Source: Deltaproteobacteria bacterium (GTDB lineage: Bacteria > Myxococcota_A > UBA9160 > UBA4427). From it: a stretch of DNA of 51,118 bases. Under the pieces are notes generated by a model. The model searched no databases, had not been told where the DNA came from, and saw nothing but the letters and a program-made list of their open reading frames with translations. The position numbers and the translations under genes were made by a program. Below, piece by piece: positions 16,980-25,679 of this stretch. The first letter of the stretch is position 1; each line of letters begins with the position of its first letter. The stretch is from positions 1 to 51,118 of the forward strand of contig JAFDDH010000012.1 in assembly GCA_019310975.1 (NCBI GenBank). The letters are read 5' to 3'.

Positions 16980-17954
16980 TCAATCCTTCAGCACGGCCGG
17001 GCCGATCCGGCTGCGCACGCTCTCTTCGAAGGCCTTGATGTCGGGGCCCGCATGCTGCTCGCGCAGCGCCCGCAGGCGTTGGTACTCGGCTTCGCTCTCC
17101 TCGTCCCACTCGTCGGCGAAGCACCCACTGGCGATGTGGTCCACGAGGCGTGCCATGATCGGGGCGAAGTCCAGGCTATCGAAGGACCCCCGGCGCGAGA
17201 GCTGCCCATATTGTGAAGTGGGCGAGTGGTAGTCGAGTTGAGCGACGAATCCCTCCTCGCGTAGGAGCCGATAATTGCGCTCCACCTCGCCCGAGAGGAA
17301 GAGCTCGAGGAGCACGGCCTCGATGGGGATCCCCTGGGAGAGCATGGCCTGGACGAAGGCGCCGTTTACGTGGGTCAGTGCAGGAGAGAGCACCTGCTCG
17401 ACAGAGAGATCGAGCACGGCCTCCTGATGGGCACTGAGCTCGATGGCACCCTGACGCAGCCCGCCAATCGCCTGCGCGATTGCGAGCACTCGGGCCAGAG
17501 CCCGTCCCGTCCCGTCCCGCTCGACACCGACCGCAGTGACGAAGCCTGTCCCCTCCTGGTAGCAAAGGCGCACCTCCGGGCCGAGCATGCGTGGGGCGAC
17601 GAGGCCTACGTCGCCCCCGGGCTGATAGCGGTTGAAGGCCAATGAGTATCCGCTCGCCACGATGGTCAATCCGTCGTTGGGGCGCTGGATGTCGAGACGG
17701 GAAATGACGTCGTCGGGCACCAGAATGCATGCGATGTCCATATCGCTCGCGGACTCGACATCGAGGGTGTCGAATCCGTCACTCTGCGCACGCTCTCGCG
17801 TCGCGTCGGCGCGCACGCAGACCTGCACGGGCAGCCCGGAGTCGCGCAGGTTCAGCGCCCAGGACCGCCCCTGATTCCCATAGCCCACGATTGCGAGACT
17901 CTCTCCCTCGAGCTGAGCGGAATCGGCGTCGGACTCATAGTAGATCTTCGTCAT
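16980..17954 (-). CDS. Ketol-acid reductoisomerase-like protein (divergent IlvC paralogue)
   Basis: 324 residues from ATG 17954, which has GAAGGAG 7 bp upstream. The Rossmann motif is GYGNQGRSWALNLRDSG (canonical IlvC: GYGSQGHAHALNLRDSG). Metal ligands appear kept: DLSVEQ matches the D-L-F-G-E-Q motif, and two Glu residues sit in the following E-x5-E-type helix (LLELFLSGEVE). Several IlvC hallmarks differ: APRMLGPEVR replaces the APKGPGHTVR segment and the final SNTAEYG motif reads HSPTSQYG. No ilvB/ilvN/ilvD is nearby. It could be an authentic class I KARI or a paralogue acting on another 2-ketol substrate. Confidence 0.7.
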   Translation of the reverse strand: MTKIYYESDADSAQLEGESLAIVGYGNQGRSWALNLRDSGLPVQVCVRADATRERAQSDGFDTLDVESASDMDIACILVPDDVISRLDIQRPNDGLTIVASGYSLAFNRYQPGGDVGLVAPRMLGPEVRLCYQEGTGFVTAVGVERDGTGRALARVLAIAQAIGGLRQGAIELSAHQEAVLDLSVEQVLSPALTHVNGAFVQAMLSQGIPIEAVLLELFLSGEVERNYRLLREEGFVAQLDYHSPTSQYGQLSRRGSFDSLDFAPIMARLVDHIASGCFADEWDEESEAEYQRLRALREQHAGPDIKAFEESVRSRIGPAVLKD

Positions 17955-18091
17955 CTGGATCTCCTTCACGGCTGCATTCAGGCGCGAAGAAGCATACATC
18001 CGTCACGATTCGAGCAGGGCGCGCCGGCAACCATGGCCTCGAGCCCTTCGAGGTCGCGTCGATCCCACGGTCCGGCTGAGTGTCCTGCGGA

Positions 18092-18772
18092 TCAGCGCTG
18101 GACCATGCTGCGGGCGCTCTCGACGATCTTTGCCGCCGTCGTCTCGTCGTCGGTCTGGGCCGGCGGCGTGGGCACTGCGATGCCGCGCTCGACGGCCGGC
18201 CGCTCCTTGATTCTCTCCATCCAGCCCTCCAGTGCGTCGAGCCCGTCGGTAGAGACGCCCGACCAGCCGTGAATGCGCACCCAGCACCAGTTGGCGATGT
18301 CTGCGATCGAGTAGTCGTCAGCCAGCCACTCGCTCTCCTGCAGGCGACGTTCGAGGACCTCGAAGAGTCTGCGCGACTCGTTCTGGTAGCGGTCGATGGC
18401 GGGCTGGATCTTCTCGGGGAAGTAGCGAAAGAAGACATTGGCTTGGCCCATCATCGGACCGATGCCACCCATCTGGAACATCAGCCATTGAATGACCCGG
18501 GCACGTCCCGCGGTGTCAGTGGGCAATAGACGCCCTGTCTTTTCCGCGAGGTGGATCATGATGGCGCCGGATTCGAAGATCGCGAGGTCACCCTCGTCAC
18601 GGTCGACGATGGCGGGGATCCGCCCGTTTGGGCTGATCTTCAGGAAGGCCTCCTCCTTCTGCTCGCCCGTGCCCAGATTGATGGCGTGCGTTTCGTAGGG
18701 CAGGTCGAGCTCCTCGAGCGTGACCGAGGCTTTCCAGCCGTTCGGGGTGGCTGCTGTGTAGAGATCGATCAT
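18092..18772 (-). CDS. Glutathione S-transferase family protein (YfcG/Ure2-like)
   Basis: 226 residues from ATG 18772. The N-terminal thioredoxin-like domain has [19 protein letters not shown], the cis-Pro region NGRIPAIVD and [12 protein letters not shown], the glutathione gamma-Glu-binding pattern (E-S) of YfcG/Ure2-type GSTs, which may act as disulfide-bond oxidoreductases. The C-terminal all-helical domain has the [11 protein letters not shown]-type N-capping box (S-I-A-D-I). It is one of three GST-fold genes in the window. A short Nudix-like remnant and the epimerase gene lie just upstream on the same strand. Confidence 0.85.
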   Translation of the reverse strand: MIDLYTAATPNGWKASVTLEELDLPYETHAINLGTGEQKEEAFLKISPNGRIPAIVDRDEGDLAIFESGAIMIHLAEKTGRLLPTDTAGRARVIQWLMFQMGGIGPMMGQANVFFRYFPEKIQPAIDRYQNESRRLFEVLERRLQESEWLADDYSIADIANWCWVRIHGWSGVSTDGLDALEGWMERIKERPAVERGIAVPTPPAQTDDETTAAKIVESARSMVQR

Positions 18773-18917
18773 GAGGACTCCCATCGAGGTAGGGGTCGGC
18801 CATGAGGATGGCCAGAGCAGAAGGAGCATCCTCGATCTCTCCGGCCCGCGCCACGCGCTGCAGCGCATCGACGGGAAGCCGCCTGGTCTCGATCTGCTCG
18901 GTGTTCTCGCGCGACAT
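18597..18917 (-). pseudogene. Possible C-terminal Nudix hydrolase remnant
   Basis: Starting at ATG 18917, which overlaps the epimerase stop (TGATG), the frame reads [20 protein letters not shown] and [15 protein letters not shown], which resembles the final strand-helix of ADP-ribose-pyrophosphatase-like Nudix proteins. The Nudix box itself is absent. After ~18775 the frame overlaps the GST gene and becomes meaningless. It is either a relic of a deleted gene or a chance resemblance. Confidence 0.3.
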
Positions 18918-19996
18918 CAACCCTGCCGGATGCGTTCGATCAGCCGGTCCTCGAAGTCGAATTCGAAGTCCAGGCTCTCGTCGCGTCCGGTGGAGCGCAT
19001 CCAGTCCCACGTCTGTTCGACCGCATCGCGGAAGGTGAGCTCCGGCGCCCAACCCGTATCGGCCTTGAGGCGATCGATGCTGAAGAAGACGCTGCGATTC
19101 CAGTGGTGCAGATGGGGAGCGATGCGCTGGATGATGCGATTGATCTGGAAGAGTGCTTGGCCGCGGGTGTCGGGATCGCCGCGCGTGTCGATGCGTACCT
19201 TGACGGGGCCACCCTTGAGTTCGACACGGCCTGCATAGATGTCATCCATCAACTCCGGCGGCATGTAGACCTTCTCGACCGATACGCCCATCACTTCGGC
19301 GAACGTGTCGACATACCCGTCGTCGCTGAAGCAGTCTGCTCCGGTGAGGTTGTAGCGCCGACCGAAGGTGGCGCTCTTCTGCATCATGGCACGCAGTGCA
19401 CGCGCCTCATCGTACACGTGGCCCACCTGGCCCAGCGTCGTTCCGTCGCCCGGCACGAGCACACTCCGGCCCCTGAGGAGGCGAATGAACATCCGCTGTT
19501 CGCGCTCCGGGATGATGTTGTGCGGCCCAAAGACCATCGAGAAGGCGACGATGCTGGCGGGAAAGCCGTACTCGCGCCATGCCCGCAGCAGCACGTCCTC
19601 GCAGAGCAGCTTGTTCAGGCCGTAGGGGTTCTGCTGCTCGCCGCGATCGACGGGGAAGTCCTCGCTGATCGGCAGCAGGTCCGAGGCGGCGTAGATCACC
19701 GTCGAGCTGGCGAAGACATAGTGACCGGTGCGGCCACGGAGGATCTTCACCATCGCCTCGACGTCCGCTGGCTGATAGGCGCTGATGTCGAACACGCAGT
19801 CCCAGTCGCGGTCGCTCAGGACGGCGCCCAGCGCGGCGTGGTCGGTGCGGTCACAGGTGAGCCGCTCGATGCCGGAGGGCAGGGCGGCCTCGGTTTTGCC
19901 GCGATTCAGGATCGTGACCCGGTGGCCGGTGCGGGCGAGCTCGTGGACCAGCGCCAGACCGTTGAATTGCGTACCGCCCATCACGAGCACGTTCAT
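18917..19996 (-). CDS. NAD-dependent epimerase/dehydratase (extended SDR)
   Basis: 359 residues; AGGAG lies 8 bp before ATG 19996. The glycine motif is MGGTQFNGLALV (GGTxFxG type, as in the CSP41-like atypical extended SDRs), followed by the acidic VFDISAYQP segment. The usual Y-x-x-x-K is present as Y-G-L-N-K after SEDFPVDRGEQQNP. The C-terminal half carries a substrate-binding domain (FGPHNIIPEREQRMFIRLLR). It probably acts on a nucleotide sugar or related metabolite; no sugar-pathway partner is adjacent. It is divergent from the BASS transporter. Confidence 0.75.
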   Translation of the reverse strand: MNVLVMGGTQFNGLALVHELARTGHRVTILNRGKTEAALPSGIERLTCDRTDHAALGAVLSDRDWDCVFDISAYQPADVEAMVKILRGRTGHYVFASSTVIYAASDLLPISEDFPVDRGEQQNPYGLNKLLCEDVLLRAWREYGFPASIVAFSMVFGPHNIIPEREQRMFIRLLRGRSVLVPGDGTTLGQVGHVYDEARALRAMMQKSATFGRRYNLTGADCFSDDGYVDTFAEVMGVSVEKVYMPPELMDDIYAGRVELKGGPVKVRIDTRGDPDTRGQALFQINRIIQRIAPHLHHWNRSVFFSIDRLKADTGWAPELTFRDAVEQTWDWMRSTGRDESLDFEFDFEDRLIERIRQG

Positions 19997-20126
19997 CTGC
20001 AGACTCCTCGGCGTGAGGTCTGAAATTGATCCGGCTCGTGCGAGATGTCAATCTGTCTGGAACCGGGTCTCGATCCGATCCCCCCTACACCCCGCCGGCG
20101 CCGCGCGAGTCGGCAGATGAGGGCGA

Positions 20127-21044
20127 ATGGGCTTTTTCGACCACTATGCCGACTATGAGTACTTCCTTGCCGCGTCGCAGCTCGCCTTCGCGATGCTCGG
20201 TATGGGGGCGCTGCTTGGGTTTCGAGACTTCACGGACGTCTTCTCACGGCCGCGCCAGCTGCTGCTGGGGCTGACGCTGCAGCTCGTCGTGGTGCCCGTC
20301 ATGGCCCTGGTCGTGGCGAGCGCGCTGCCGCTGCCGCCCGGCATGGCGGCGGGCCTGGCACTGGTGGCGGCGGTGCCCGGCGGGACGATGTCGAACATCA
20401 TGACCCATCTGGGCCGGGGCAATATCGCGCTCTCGATTTCGCTCACCGCCGTGACCACCGTGGGTTCGCTCTTCACGACGCCGATGCTGCTGCGTCTGCT
20501 GGCCGGCACGCACCTGCCCCCGGACTTCGAGATGCCGATGGCGCGTATCGCAAGCGAGATCGGTGTCGTGCTGCTCGCACCGCTCCTGGCGGGCATGCTC
20601 TACGGCAATCTGCGCCCCGTCTACCGCGACGTCTTCTCGAAGTGGTGCATCCGCACGAGCTTCGCATTCATCGCCGCCCTGGTCGTGGGCAGCGCCGGGG
20701 CGGGGCGCCTCGACACGTCCGCCTACGGGGCCATCGGTCCGCTCGCAATCGTGGCCTTCTGCTTCGCTATCCAGCTCGCGGCCTGGGGCGTGACGCTGGC
20801 GACCCGCCTGGCCGTGCGCGACCGGGTGGCCATCGGGATCGAGGTGACGATCCGCAACACCAACCTCGCGCTGATGATCAAGGCGTCACTCTTTCCCGCG
20901 GTGACGGGCGTGGCCGATCCGATCGGGGACGGGATGTTCTTCGTGGCGCTGCTCTACGGCGGCGTCGCGCTGCCGCTCTCGATCGTTCCGGTCATCGTCG
21001 GGCGCAGGGCTGAGCGGCGAGCGTCGTCCGCTCCGCGGTCTTGA
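20127..21044 (+). CDS. Bile acid:sodium symporter (BASS) family transporter
   Basis: 305 residues with about nine to ten membrane helices. Family landmarks include AMLGMGALLGFRDF near the start, VPGGTMSNIMTHLGRGNIALS (the unwound helix-4 sodium-site region, consensus PGG..SN..) and VTIRNTNLALMIK (helix-9 crossover, consensus E.G.QN..LA). BASS proteins import organic anions such as bile acids, pyruvate or pantothenate with sodium; the substrate here is unknown. It is followed convergently by the solute-binding lipoprotein, 17 bp away. Confidence 0.85.
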   Translation: MGFFDHYADYEYFLAASQLAFAMLGMGALLGFRDFTDVFSRPRQLLLGLTLQLVVVPVMALVVASALPLPPGMAAGLALVAAVPGGTMSNIMTHLGRGNIALSISLTAVTTVGSLFTTPMLLRLLAGTHLPPDFEMPMARIASEIGVVLLAPLLAGMLYGNLRPVYRDVFSKWCIRTSFAFIAALVVGSAGAGRLDTSAYGAIGPLAIVAFCFAIQLAAWGVTLATRLAVRDRVAIGIEVTIRNTNLALMIKASLFPAVTGVADPIGDGMFFVALLYGGVALPLSIVPVIVGRRAERRASSAPRS

Positions 21045-21061
21045 TCGGGCTCGTCGTGGCT

Positions 21062-21892
21062 CTAGGGCAGCTGATTCAGCCAAGACCCGTCGGTGAACCA
21101 CTTGATCTGGAGCTGGAGCATCAGGCCCGTGCCCTCGAGCATCGAGAAGTAGTTCTGCACCAGGTTCAGGAAGAGCGGGTCGTTGGACGGCAAGGCCGCG
21201 CCGAGGGGCTCGAAGGTGAAGGGTGAGGCGATGGTGCTGAGGCCGGCGCTCGGGTTGCGCAGCACCGAGATCACACAGATGGGCAGGTCCGCGACCATCG
21301 CATCCGCCTCATCGTCGATGACCATCTGTACGGCTCTGTCGTAGTCGGGCGTGGAGATGAGCCGAGCGCTCGGCACGCCCTCGCGCACGAACTTCTCGCT
21401 GGTCGAGCCAGCGAGCGCCGTCAGCGTGATGCCGGCCTGGTCGATGTCCTCGGTCTCGTCAGCCTGCGCGAGCGTCGCCGACTTGGTGAGAATCGCCTTG
21501 CCCGAGATGAAGTAGGGCCCCGCGAACGCGACGCGCGTATTGCGCTCGGGCGTCATCGTCATCTGGGACATGACGATGTCGATCTCGCCCGCTTCGAGGG
21601 CATCGAGTAGCTCGCCGAAGGGCATCTCGACGAACTCGGCCCTGACTCCGATGGTCTCGGCCAGCGCGTTGGCGAGGTCCGCCTCCATGCCGATGATCTC
21701 GCCGGAGCGAGTCCTGACATTGAAGGGAGGCTGATTGCCCGACATCCCCACGCGCAGGATCCCGCTCTCGAGCACGCGCGTGAGCACGGGCGTATCGCTG
21801 GACGGCGCTGAAGAGCCGCCGCCGAAGGTGCTGCATGCCGTGGTGCCGAGACAGATTGCCGCGACGAGAAGGCCGAGGATCGTGCGCTTCAT
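21062..21892 (-). CDS. Periplasmic solute-binding lipoprotein (SBP_bac_3, amino-acid type)
   Basis: 276 residues from ATG 21892. A lipoprotein signal ends in LGTTAC (lipidation at Cys20). The mature domain reads LRVGMSGNQPPFNVRTRSGEIIGMEADLANALAE, DIVMSQMTMTPER and FAGPYF, the standard type-3 amino-acid-binding pattern. The conserved Arg contacting the amino-acid carboxylate is probably the one in TPERNTRV. No ABC permease or ATPase is adjacent; instead the next gene, divergent by 275 bp, encodes a pentameric ligand-gated channel. It may work with a distant transporter or serve as a receptor (inference). Confidence 0.85.
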   Translation of the reverse strand: MKRTILGLLVAAICLGTTACSTFGGGSSAPSSDTPVLTRVLESGILRVGMSGNQPPFNVRTRSGEIIGMEADLANALAETIGVRAEFVEMPFGELLDALEAGEIDIVMSQMTMTPERNTRVAFAGPYFISGKAILTKSATLAQADETEDIDQAGITLTALAGSTSEKFVREGVPSARLISTPDYDRAVQMVIDDEADAMVADLPICVISVLRNPSAGLSTIASPFTFEPLGAALPSNDPLFLNLVQNYFSMLEGTGLMLQLQIKWFTDGSWLNQLP

Positions 21893-21909
21893 GGAAAGCC
21901 GCTCCGGTT

Positions 21910-21937
21910 GGATGCTCTTGGATGGATGCTCTTGGAT
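21910..21937. repeat. Perfect 14-bp tandem duplication upstream of the SBP gene
   Basis: GGATGCTCTTGGAT occurs at 21910-21923 and again immediately at 21924-21937, in the 5' untranslated region of the minus-strand solute-binding gene (start 21892). It could be a duplicated regulator site or a replication-slippage product. Confidence 0.5.
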
Positions 21938-22167
21938 AGAAGGGGGGGTGAACCACTTGCCGCCGTGCGGACGCACCACGGTGGATCGTCGGGCGGTTTT
22001 AGCAGCCCAGCATGCCCGCCACAAGGCTACGGCCCGCGCTCGGACGCTTCGGCTTGCCAGAATCCAGGCCCTGGGTGAGGCTCCGCGCGACGCGGGCCGA
22101 GTTACGCACCGGCCGGACGAGCATGTGGCCGGAAGTCAGCACAGCGAGGGGAAAGGGCGAGCCAGGC

Positions 22168-23292
22168 ATGTCGATTCGGCGGCGACCCGGGTCCGCGCTC
22201 CTCGCGTGTGGGATGGCGCTCGCAAGCGTGTGGGCTGGCCCGGCCGGTGCGGCGGGCGACTTGCTGCTGGCGTCGGCCACTTCCTGCACGAAGAGCGATG
22301 CGCCGCAGGCAGATGTGCCCCAGGGCGACGACGAGCTATCACCGCCCAACCTCTCGGGGCCCACGCGCATCGGGATGGCGTTTCGAGTGCTCGAGATCCG
22401 CGACATCGATCCGGTACAGGGGTCGTACAGCCTGCGCGGCTATGTGCGCACGAGCTGGTGCGACCGCCGACTGGCCTTCGATGCGGACGAGCAGGGTGTG
22501 GACGAGCGCGTCTACGTCGGGCCGGCCGCGGATGCACGACTGGGCAAGACGGTCTGGTTCCCGTCGGCCTTCCCGGTCAACCAGGTCGGCGAGCTGCGTG
22601 TGACCGAGCGCGTTCTGCGAATTCGACACGATGGCACCATCGAGCAGGATATGAACATCGTGGTACCGCTCTCGACGCACTTCGATCTGCGCCGCTTTCC
22701 ATTCGACGAGCAGACGTTGATCATGGAGGTGGAGTCCTTCGTCTTCTCGGCCGAGCAGGTCGTGCTGGTGGACGACGCCGCCCGGACGGGCTTCGACCCC
22801 TCTCTCCAGCTGCCCGAGTGGACGCTCCACTCCGTGGTGGGACGGGTCGCGGACGCCCCGGTCATGCGCAGCCGCGAGCCCCACTCGCGCTACCAGCTAG
22901 AGATCAGGATTGGTCGCAAGCCGGGATTCTATCTCTGGAAGGTCTTCCTTCCGCTGGTCATCATCGTGGCCCTCTCGTGGTCGGTCTTCTGGATGCCAGA
23001 GGAGAAATTCGCGTCCCGCAGCCGCATCTCGGCCACCGGCGTGCTGACCATCGTCGCGTACCAATTTGCCTTCGGGGCGGATCTCCCGCGTGTCGGCTAC
23101 CTCACGCTGTTGGACAAGACGATGATCGCATCCTTCGGCCTGCTCGCCGTCACCGTCCTCGAGAGCCTCCTGATCTCGCCATGGCAGACGACCCACCCCG
23201 ATCGCGCCCTCCGCGTGGATCAGATCTCGCGCCTGCTCTTTCCGGGCGCGTATCTGGTGATGCTGACGCTGATCTTCGGGGTCGGATCCTGA
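22168..23292 (+). CDS. Prokaryotic pentameric ligand-gated ion channel (Cys-loop family)
   Basis: 374 residues. A signal peptide (1-~29) precedes an extracellular beta-sandwich ligand-binding domain with the Pro-loop FDLRRFPFDEQTL (~172-184; the prokaryotic equivalent of the Cys-loop without the two Cys) and W-T-L-H near the end. Four membrane helices follow: M1 ~253-275 (FYLWKVFLPLVIIVALSW), M2 ~284-303 (RISATGVLTIVAYQFAF, pore lining), M3 ~313-337, M4 ~355-372. The general plan matches GLIC/ELIC. The M2 start has Arg and Ser rather than the Glu ring seen in cation-selective GLIC, so selectivity cannot be assigned. Divergent from an amino-acid-type binding lipoprotein. Confidence 0.85.
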   Translation: MSIRRRPGSALLACGMALASVWAGPAGAAGDLLLASATSCTKSDAPQADVPQGDDELSPPNLSGPTRIGMAFRVLEIRDIDPVQGSYSLRGYVRTSWCDRRLAFDADEQGVDERVYVGPAADARLGKTVWFPSAFPVNQVGELRVTERVLRIRHDGTIEQDMNIVVPLSTHFDLRRFPFDEQTLIMEVESFVFSAEQVVLVDDAARTGFDPSLQLPEWTLHSVVGRVADAPVMRSREPHSRYQLEIRIGRKPGFYLWKVFLPLVIIVALSWSVFWMPEEKFASRSRISATGVLTIVAYQFAFGADLPRVGYLTLLDKTMIASFGLLAVTVLESLLISPWQTTHPDRALRVDQISRLLFPGAYLVMLTLIFGVGS

Positions 23293-23314
23293 TCGCCGAG
23301 TTGCGGATCTAAAG

Positions 23315-23329
23315 TGCGAATCATTCTCA
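23315..23329 (+). promoter_or_regulatory. Fur-box-like 7-1-7 operator before the Fur-family gene
   Basis: TGCGAAT-C-ATTCTCA is an inverted repeat in the classic 7-1-7 arrangement (consensus TGATAAT-n-ATTATCA). It lies 43 bp before the regulator's start codon, suggesting autoregulation of the fur-rubrerythrin operon. Only the outer TG/CA and inner AAT/ATT positions match the consensus. Confidence 0.55.
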
Positions 23330-23371
23330 CTTCTGTATTGCGGGGCGCCGGCGCTCGCGTAGACTACGCAC

Positions 23372-23851
23372 GTGCCGATGCCCCCCCGGAACGCCATCAG
23401 CGAAGTTGGCCCACGCAGGCGCCATCGCACGCAGCAGCGTGATCGTGTGCTGGCCCATCTCCGCGCCAGCGACGCCCATCCGACCGCGGCACAGATCCAT
23501 CGCGATCTCAACGCCGGCTCGTCGCCCTTCTCGCTGGCCACGGTCTACCGCAACCTCGAGGTGCTGGTCGCCGAAGGCCTGATCTGCGAGGTGTCTGCAC
23601 CCGGTGGCGCCATGCGCTACGACGGCAATCCGCATCCGCACCACCATTTCCTATGCGATGGCTGCGGCGCCATCGTCGACGTGGATCTGCCCGAGCCGCG
23701 CGGCCTGCGTAGGCGCCTGCTCGACACGCATGCACTCTGCGCGCGTCGCATCAGCATCGAATTTCACGGACTCTGCCCGGCCTGCGAGGCGCACACCGGG
23801 GCCCCCCCGAGTGGTGCGGAGCGACGCCACTCGGCGGGCCGGAACCACTGA
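23372..23851 (+). CDS. Fur-family metalloregulator (PerR-like)
   Basis: 159 residues from GTG 23372, or ATG 23378. The winged helix includes PTAAQIHRDL and SLATVYRNLEVLVAEGLI (recognition helix ATVYRNL). Metal-site features are HPHHHFLCDGCGAIVDVDLP and a C-terminal CPAC pair, giving two CxxC motifs for structural zinc. The immediate downstream rubrerythrin gene makes a peroxide-sensing PerR role more likely than iron-uptake control, but Fur, PerR and Zur cannot be separated by eye. A 7-1-7 operator-like site sits just upstream, consistent with autoregulation. Confidence 0.85.
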   Translation: MPMPPRNAISEVGPRRRHRTQQRDRVLAHLRASDAHPTAAQIHRDLNAGSSPFSLATVYRNLEVLVAEGLICEVSAPGGAMRYDGNPHPHHHFLCDGCGAIVDVDLPEPRGLRRRLLDTHALCARRISIEFHGLCPACEAHTGAPPSGAERRHSAGRNH

Positions 23852-23887
23852 AGACAGCCGCATCGGCGCAACGAGAAGGAGGGATCC

Positions 23888-24313
23888 ATGGCCAACCTGA
23901 ACGGAACCAAGACCCATCAGAACCTGAAGGATGCATTCGCGGGTGAGAGCCAGGCGAATCGCCGCTACCTCTACTTCGCCAAGCAGGCGGATATCGAGGG
24001 CTACCCGGACGTCGGCGGTCTCTTCCGCGACACCGGCGAGGCCGAGACCGGGCACGCGCACGGACATCTCGACTATCTCAAGCGAGTGGGCGACCCGGCG
24101 ACTGGAAAGCCCATTGGCAACACGGACCAGAACCTTGGCGCCGCGGTTGCGGGGGAGACCTTCGAATACACCGAGATGTACCCGGGAATGGCGAAGTCGG
24201 CGCGTGACGAGGGCTTTGCTGACATCGCAGAGTGGTTCGAAACGCTCGCGAAGGCCGAGAAATCCCACGCCGGACGCTTCCAGAAAGCGCTCGACTCGCT
24301 CGAGAAGCTGTAG
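23888..24313 (+). CDS. rbr: Rubrerythrin-family di-iron protein without rubredoxin domain
   Basis: 141 residues, with an optimal ribosome-binding site (AAGGAGG, 6 bp before ATG). The four-helix ferritin-like domain shows the two E-x-x-H motifs: [10 protein letters not shown] in the first half and EKSHAGRF near the end, plus [14 protein letters not shown] and [12 protein letters not shown] glutamates. The C-terminal rubredoxin-like CxxC domain of classical rubrerythrin (~190 residues) is absent, so electrons must come from another protein. The Fe-S protein encoded next is a natural candidate. Rubrerythrins reduce hydrogen peroxide. Confidence 0.9.
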   Translation: MANLNGTKTHQNLKDAFAGESQANRRYLYFAKQADIEGYPDVGGLFRDTGEAETGHAHGHLDYLKRVGDPATGKPIGNTDQNLGAAVAGETFEYTEMYPGMAKSARDEGFADIAEWFETLAKAEKSHAGRFQKALDSLEKL

Positions 24314-24338
24314 AGCCAGGCGCACACGAGCCCTTTGC

Positions 24339-24373
24339 AATGGCGGATGGGCGCTACGCGCCCGTCCGCCATT
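24339..24373 (+). promoter_or_regulatory. Strong intercistronic stem-loop between rubrerythrin and Fe-S gene
   Basis: A 16-nt arm (24339-24354, AATGGCGG...GGGCGC) pairs with 24358-24373 across a 3-nt TAC loop, with a single G-U wobble in RNA. No U-run follows, so it is not a standard terminator. Its position between two cistrons suggests transcript stabilisation or processing, giving more rubrerythrin than downstream product, or partial attenuation. Confidence 0.65.
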
Positions 24374-24421
24374 CGACAGCGCAGAAGCGGCCCGCAATGC
24401 CGCATCTCCAGGAGGCCCCGC

Positions 24422-25678
24422 GTGAAGAATGCCTCCCTCTCCGATCCGGGCTTTCTCGAGCGATCGGATCTCGATGGCGAGCTGACGCGCGTCTTCGAGA
24501 AGTGTCACGACTGCCGTCGCTGCTTGCCGCTCTGCCCATCGTTTCCCTCGCTCTTTCGCGCGATCGACCGGCACGAGCAGGAGGCCGCGCTGCTTACGGA
24601 CGCGGAGCGGCGCGAAGTCATCGACCTCTGCTACCAGTGCAAGCTCTGCTACAACCACTGCCCCTACCACCCGCCCCACGATTGGGAGATCGACTTCCCG
24701 AAGCTGATGACCCGGGCGAAGCTCGTGCAGGCGCGCGAGGAGGGGATCGCCTTTTCCGAGCGCATCGGCGCACGCCAGGATCTGATGGGCAAGCTCTCCT
24801 GTCGTACCGCGCCCGTCACGAATGCCGCCTTCAAGAACCGCGCGACGCGGCTCCTGATGGAGAAGGCCACAGGCATCGACCGCCGCTGGATCATGCCTAC
24901 CTATGAGAGTCGCCCCGTTTCACACGAGATCCGCCAGCGCGCGCCGCGAGCGGACGCCGCGGAACGTGTCGTCCTCTTCACGACCTGCTTCGTCGAGTAC
25001 AGCGAGGCAGAGACGGCGCGTGCTGCCGTCGACGTCCTCGAGCACAACGGCATCGCCGTGGAGGCGGGTTACGAGGCGTGTTGCGGCGCGCCCTTCCTGC
25101 ACGGTGGCGATCTCGAGAATGCCCGCAAGAACGCCCGGAAGGTGATCGCTCAGCTGGCTCCGCGCGTGCGTGAGGGCCGGAAGATCCTCGTTCCCGGGCC
25201 CACGTGCTCATATCAGCTCAAGCTCGAATATCCCGAGCTGGTCGACTCCGATGATGCGCGCCTGGTCGCGGAGAATACCCTCGATCTCGGCGAGTACGTC
25301 TTCAAGCTCGCAGCCGCCAAGAAGCTGGACCGCGAGTTCAAGACGAAGCTCGGCCGCATCGCCTACCACCTGCCGTGCCACCTCAAGGCGCAGAATATCG
25401 GCTTCCGCTCCAAGCAGATTCTGGGGCTGGTATCCGATGACGTGGTGCTGATCGAGGCCTGCTCGGGTGTCGATGGCACCTGGGGGATGAAGGCCCGCTA
25501 CTACGACGAGAGCCAGAAGATCTGCGACGGGCTGATCCGCTCGATCGTGGAGAGCGAGCCCGATCGCATCGCCACGGACTGCCCGCTCGCCGCGCTGCGC
25601 ATCCTCGAGCGCACAGGGAGGTCGGCCGTACACCCCATCGTGCTGCTGCGCGAGGCCTATGGATTCGAGGACGCCTGA
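24422..25678 (+). CDS. GlpC/HdrD-like iron-sulfur oxidoreductase subunit
   Basis: 418 residues from GTG 24422, which has CCAGGAGG 5-6 bp upstream. Two 4Fe-4S motifs lie near the N-terminus ([11 protein letters not shown] and [11 protein letters not shown]). Two CCG-type heterodisulfide-reductase domains follow (TTCFVEY ... [25 protein letters not shown] ... [12 protein letters not shown]). This is the cluster arrangement of anaerobic glycerol-3-phosphate dehydrogenase subunit C. The gene order rubrerythrin - GlpC-like - DUF3501 recurs in many bacteria. It probably passes electrons to the rubrerythrin, which lacks its own rubredoxin domain (inference). Confidence 0.85.
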   Translation: MKNASLSDPGFLERSDLDGELTRVFEKCHDCRRCLPLCPSFPSLFRAIDRHEQEAALLTDAERREVIDLCYQCKLCYNHCPYHPPHDWEIDFPKLMTRAKLVQAREEGIAFSERIGARQDLMGKLSCRTAPVTNAAFKNRATRLLMEKATGIDRRWIMPTYESRPVSHEIRQRAPRADAAERVVLFTTCFVEYSEAETARAAVDVLEHNGIAVEAGYEACCGAPFLHGGDLENARKNARKVIAQLAPRVREGRKILVPGPTCSYQLKLEYPELVDSDDARLVAENTLDLGEYVFKLAAAKKLDREFKTKLGRIAYHLPCHLKAQNIGFRSKQILGLVSDDVVLIEACSGVDGTWGMKARYYDESQKICDGLIRSIVESEPDRIATDCPLAALRILERTGRSAVHPIVLLREAYGFEDA

Positions 25679-25679
25679 C

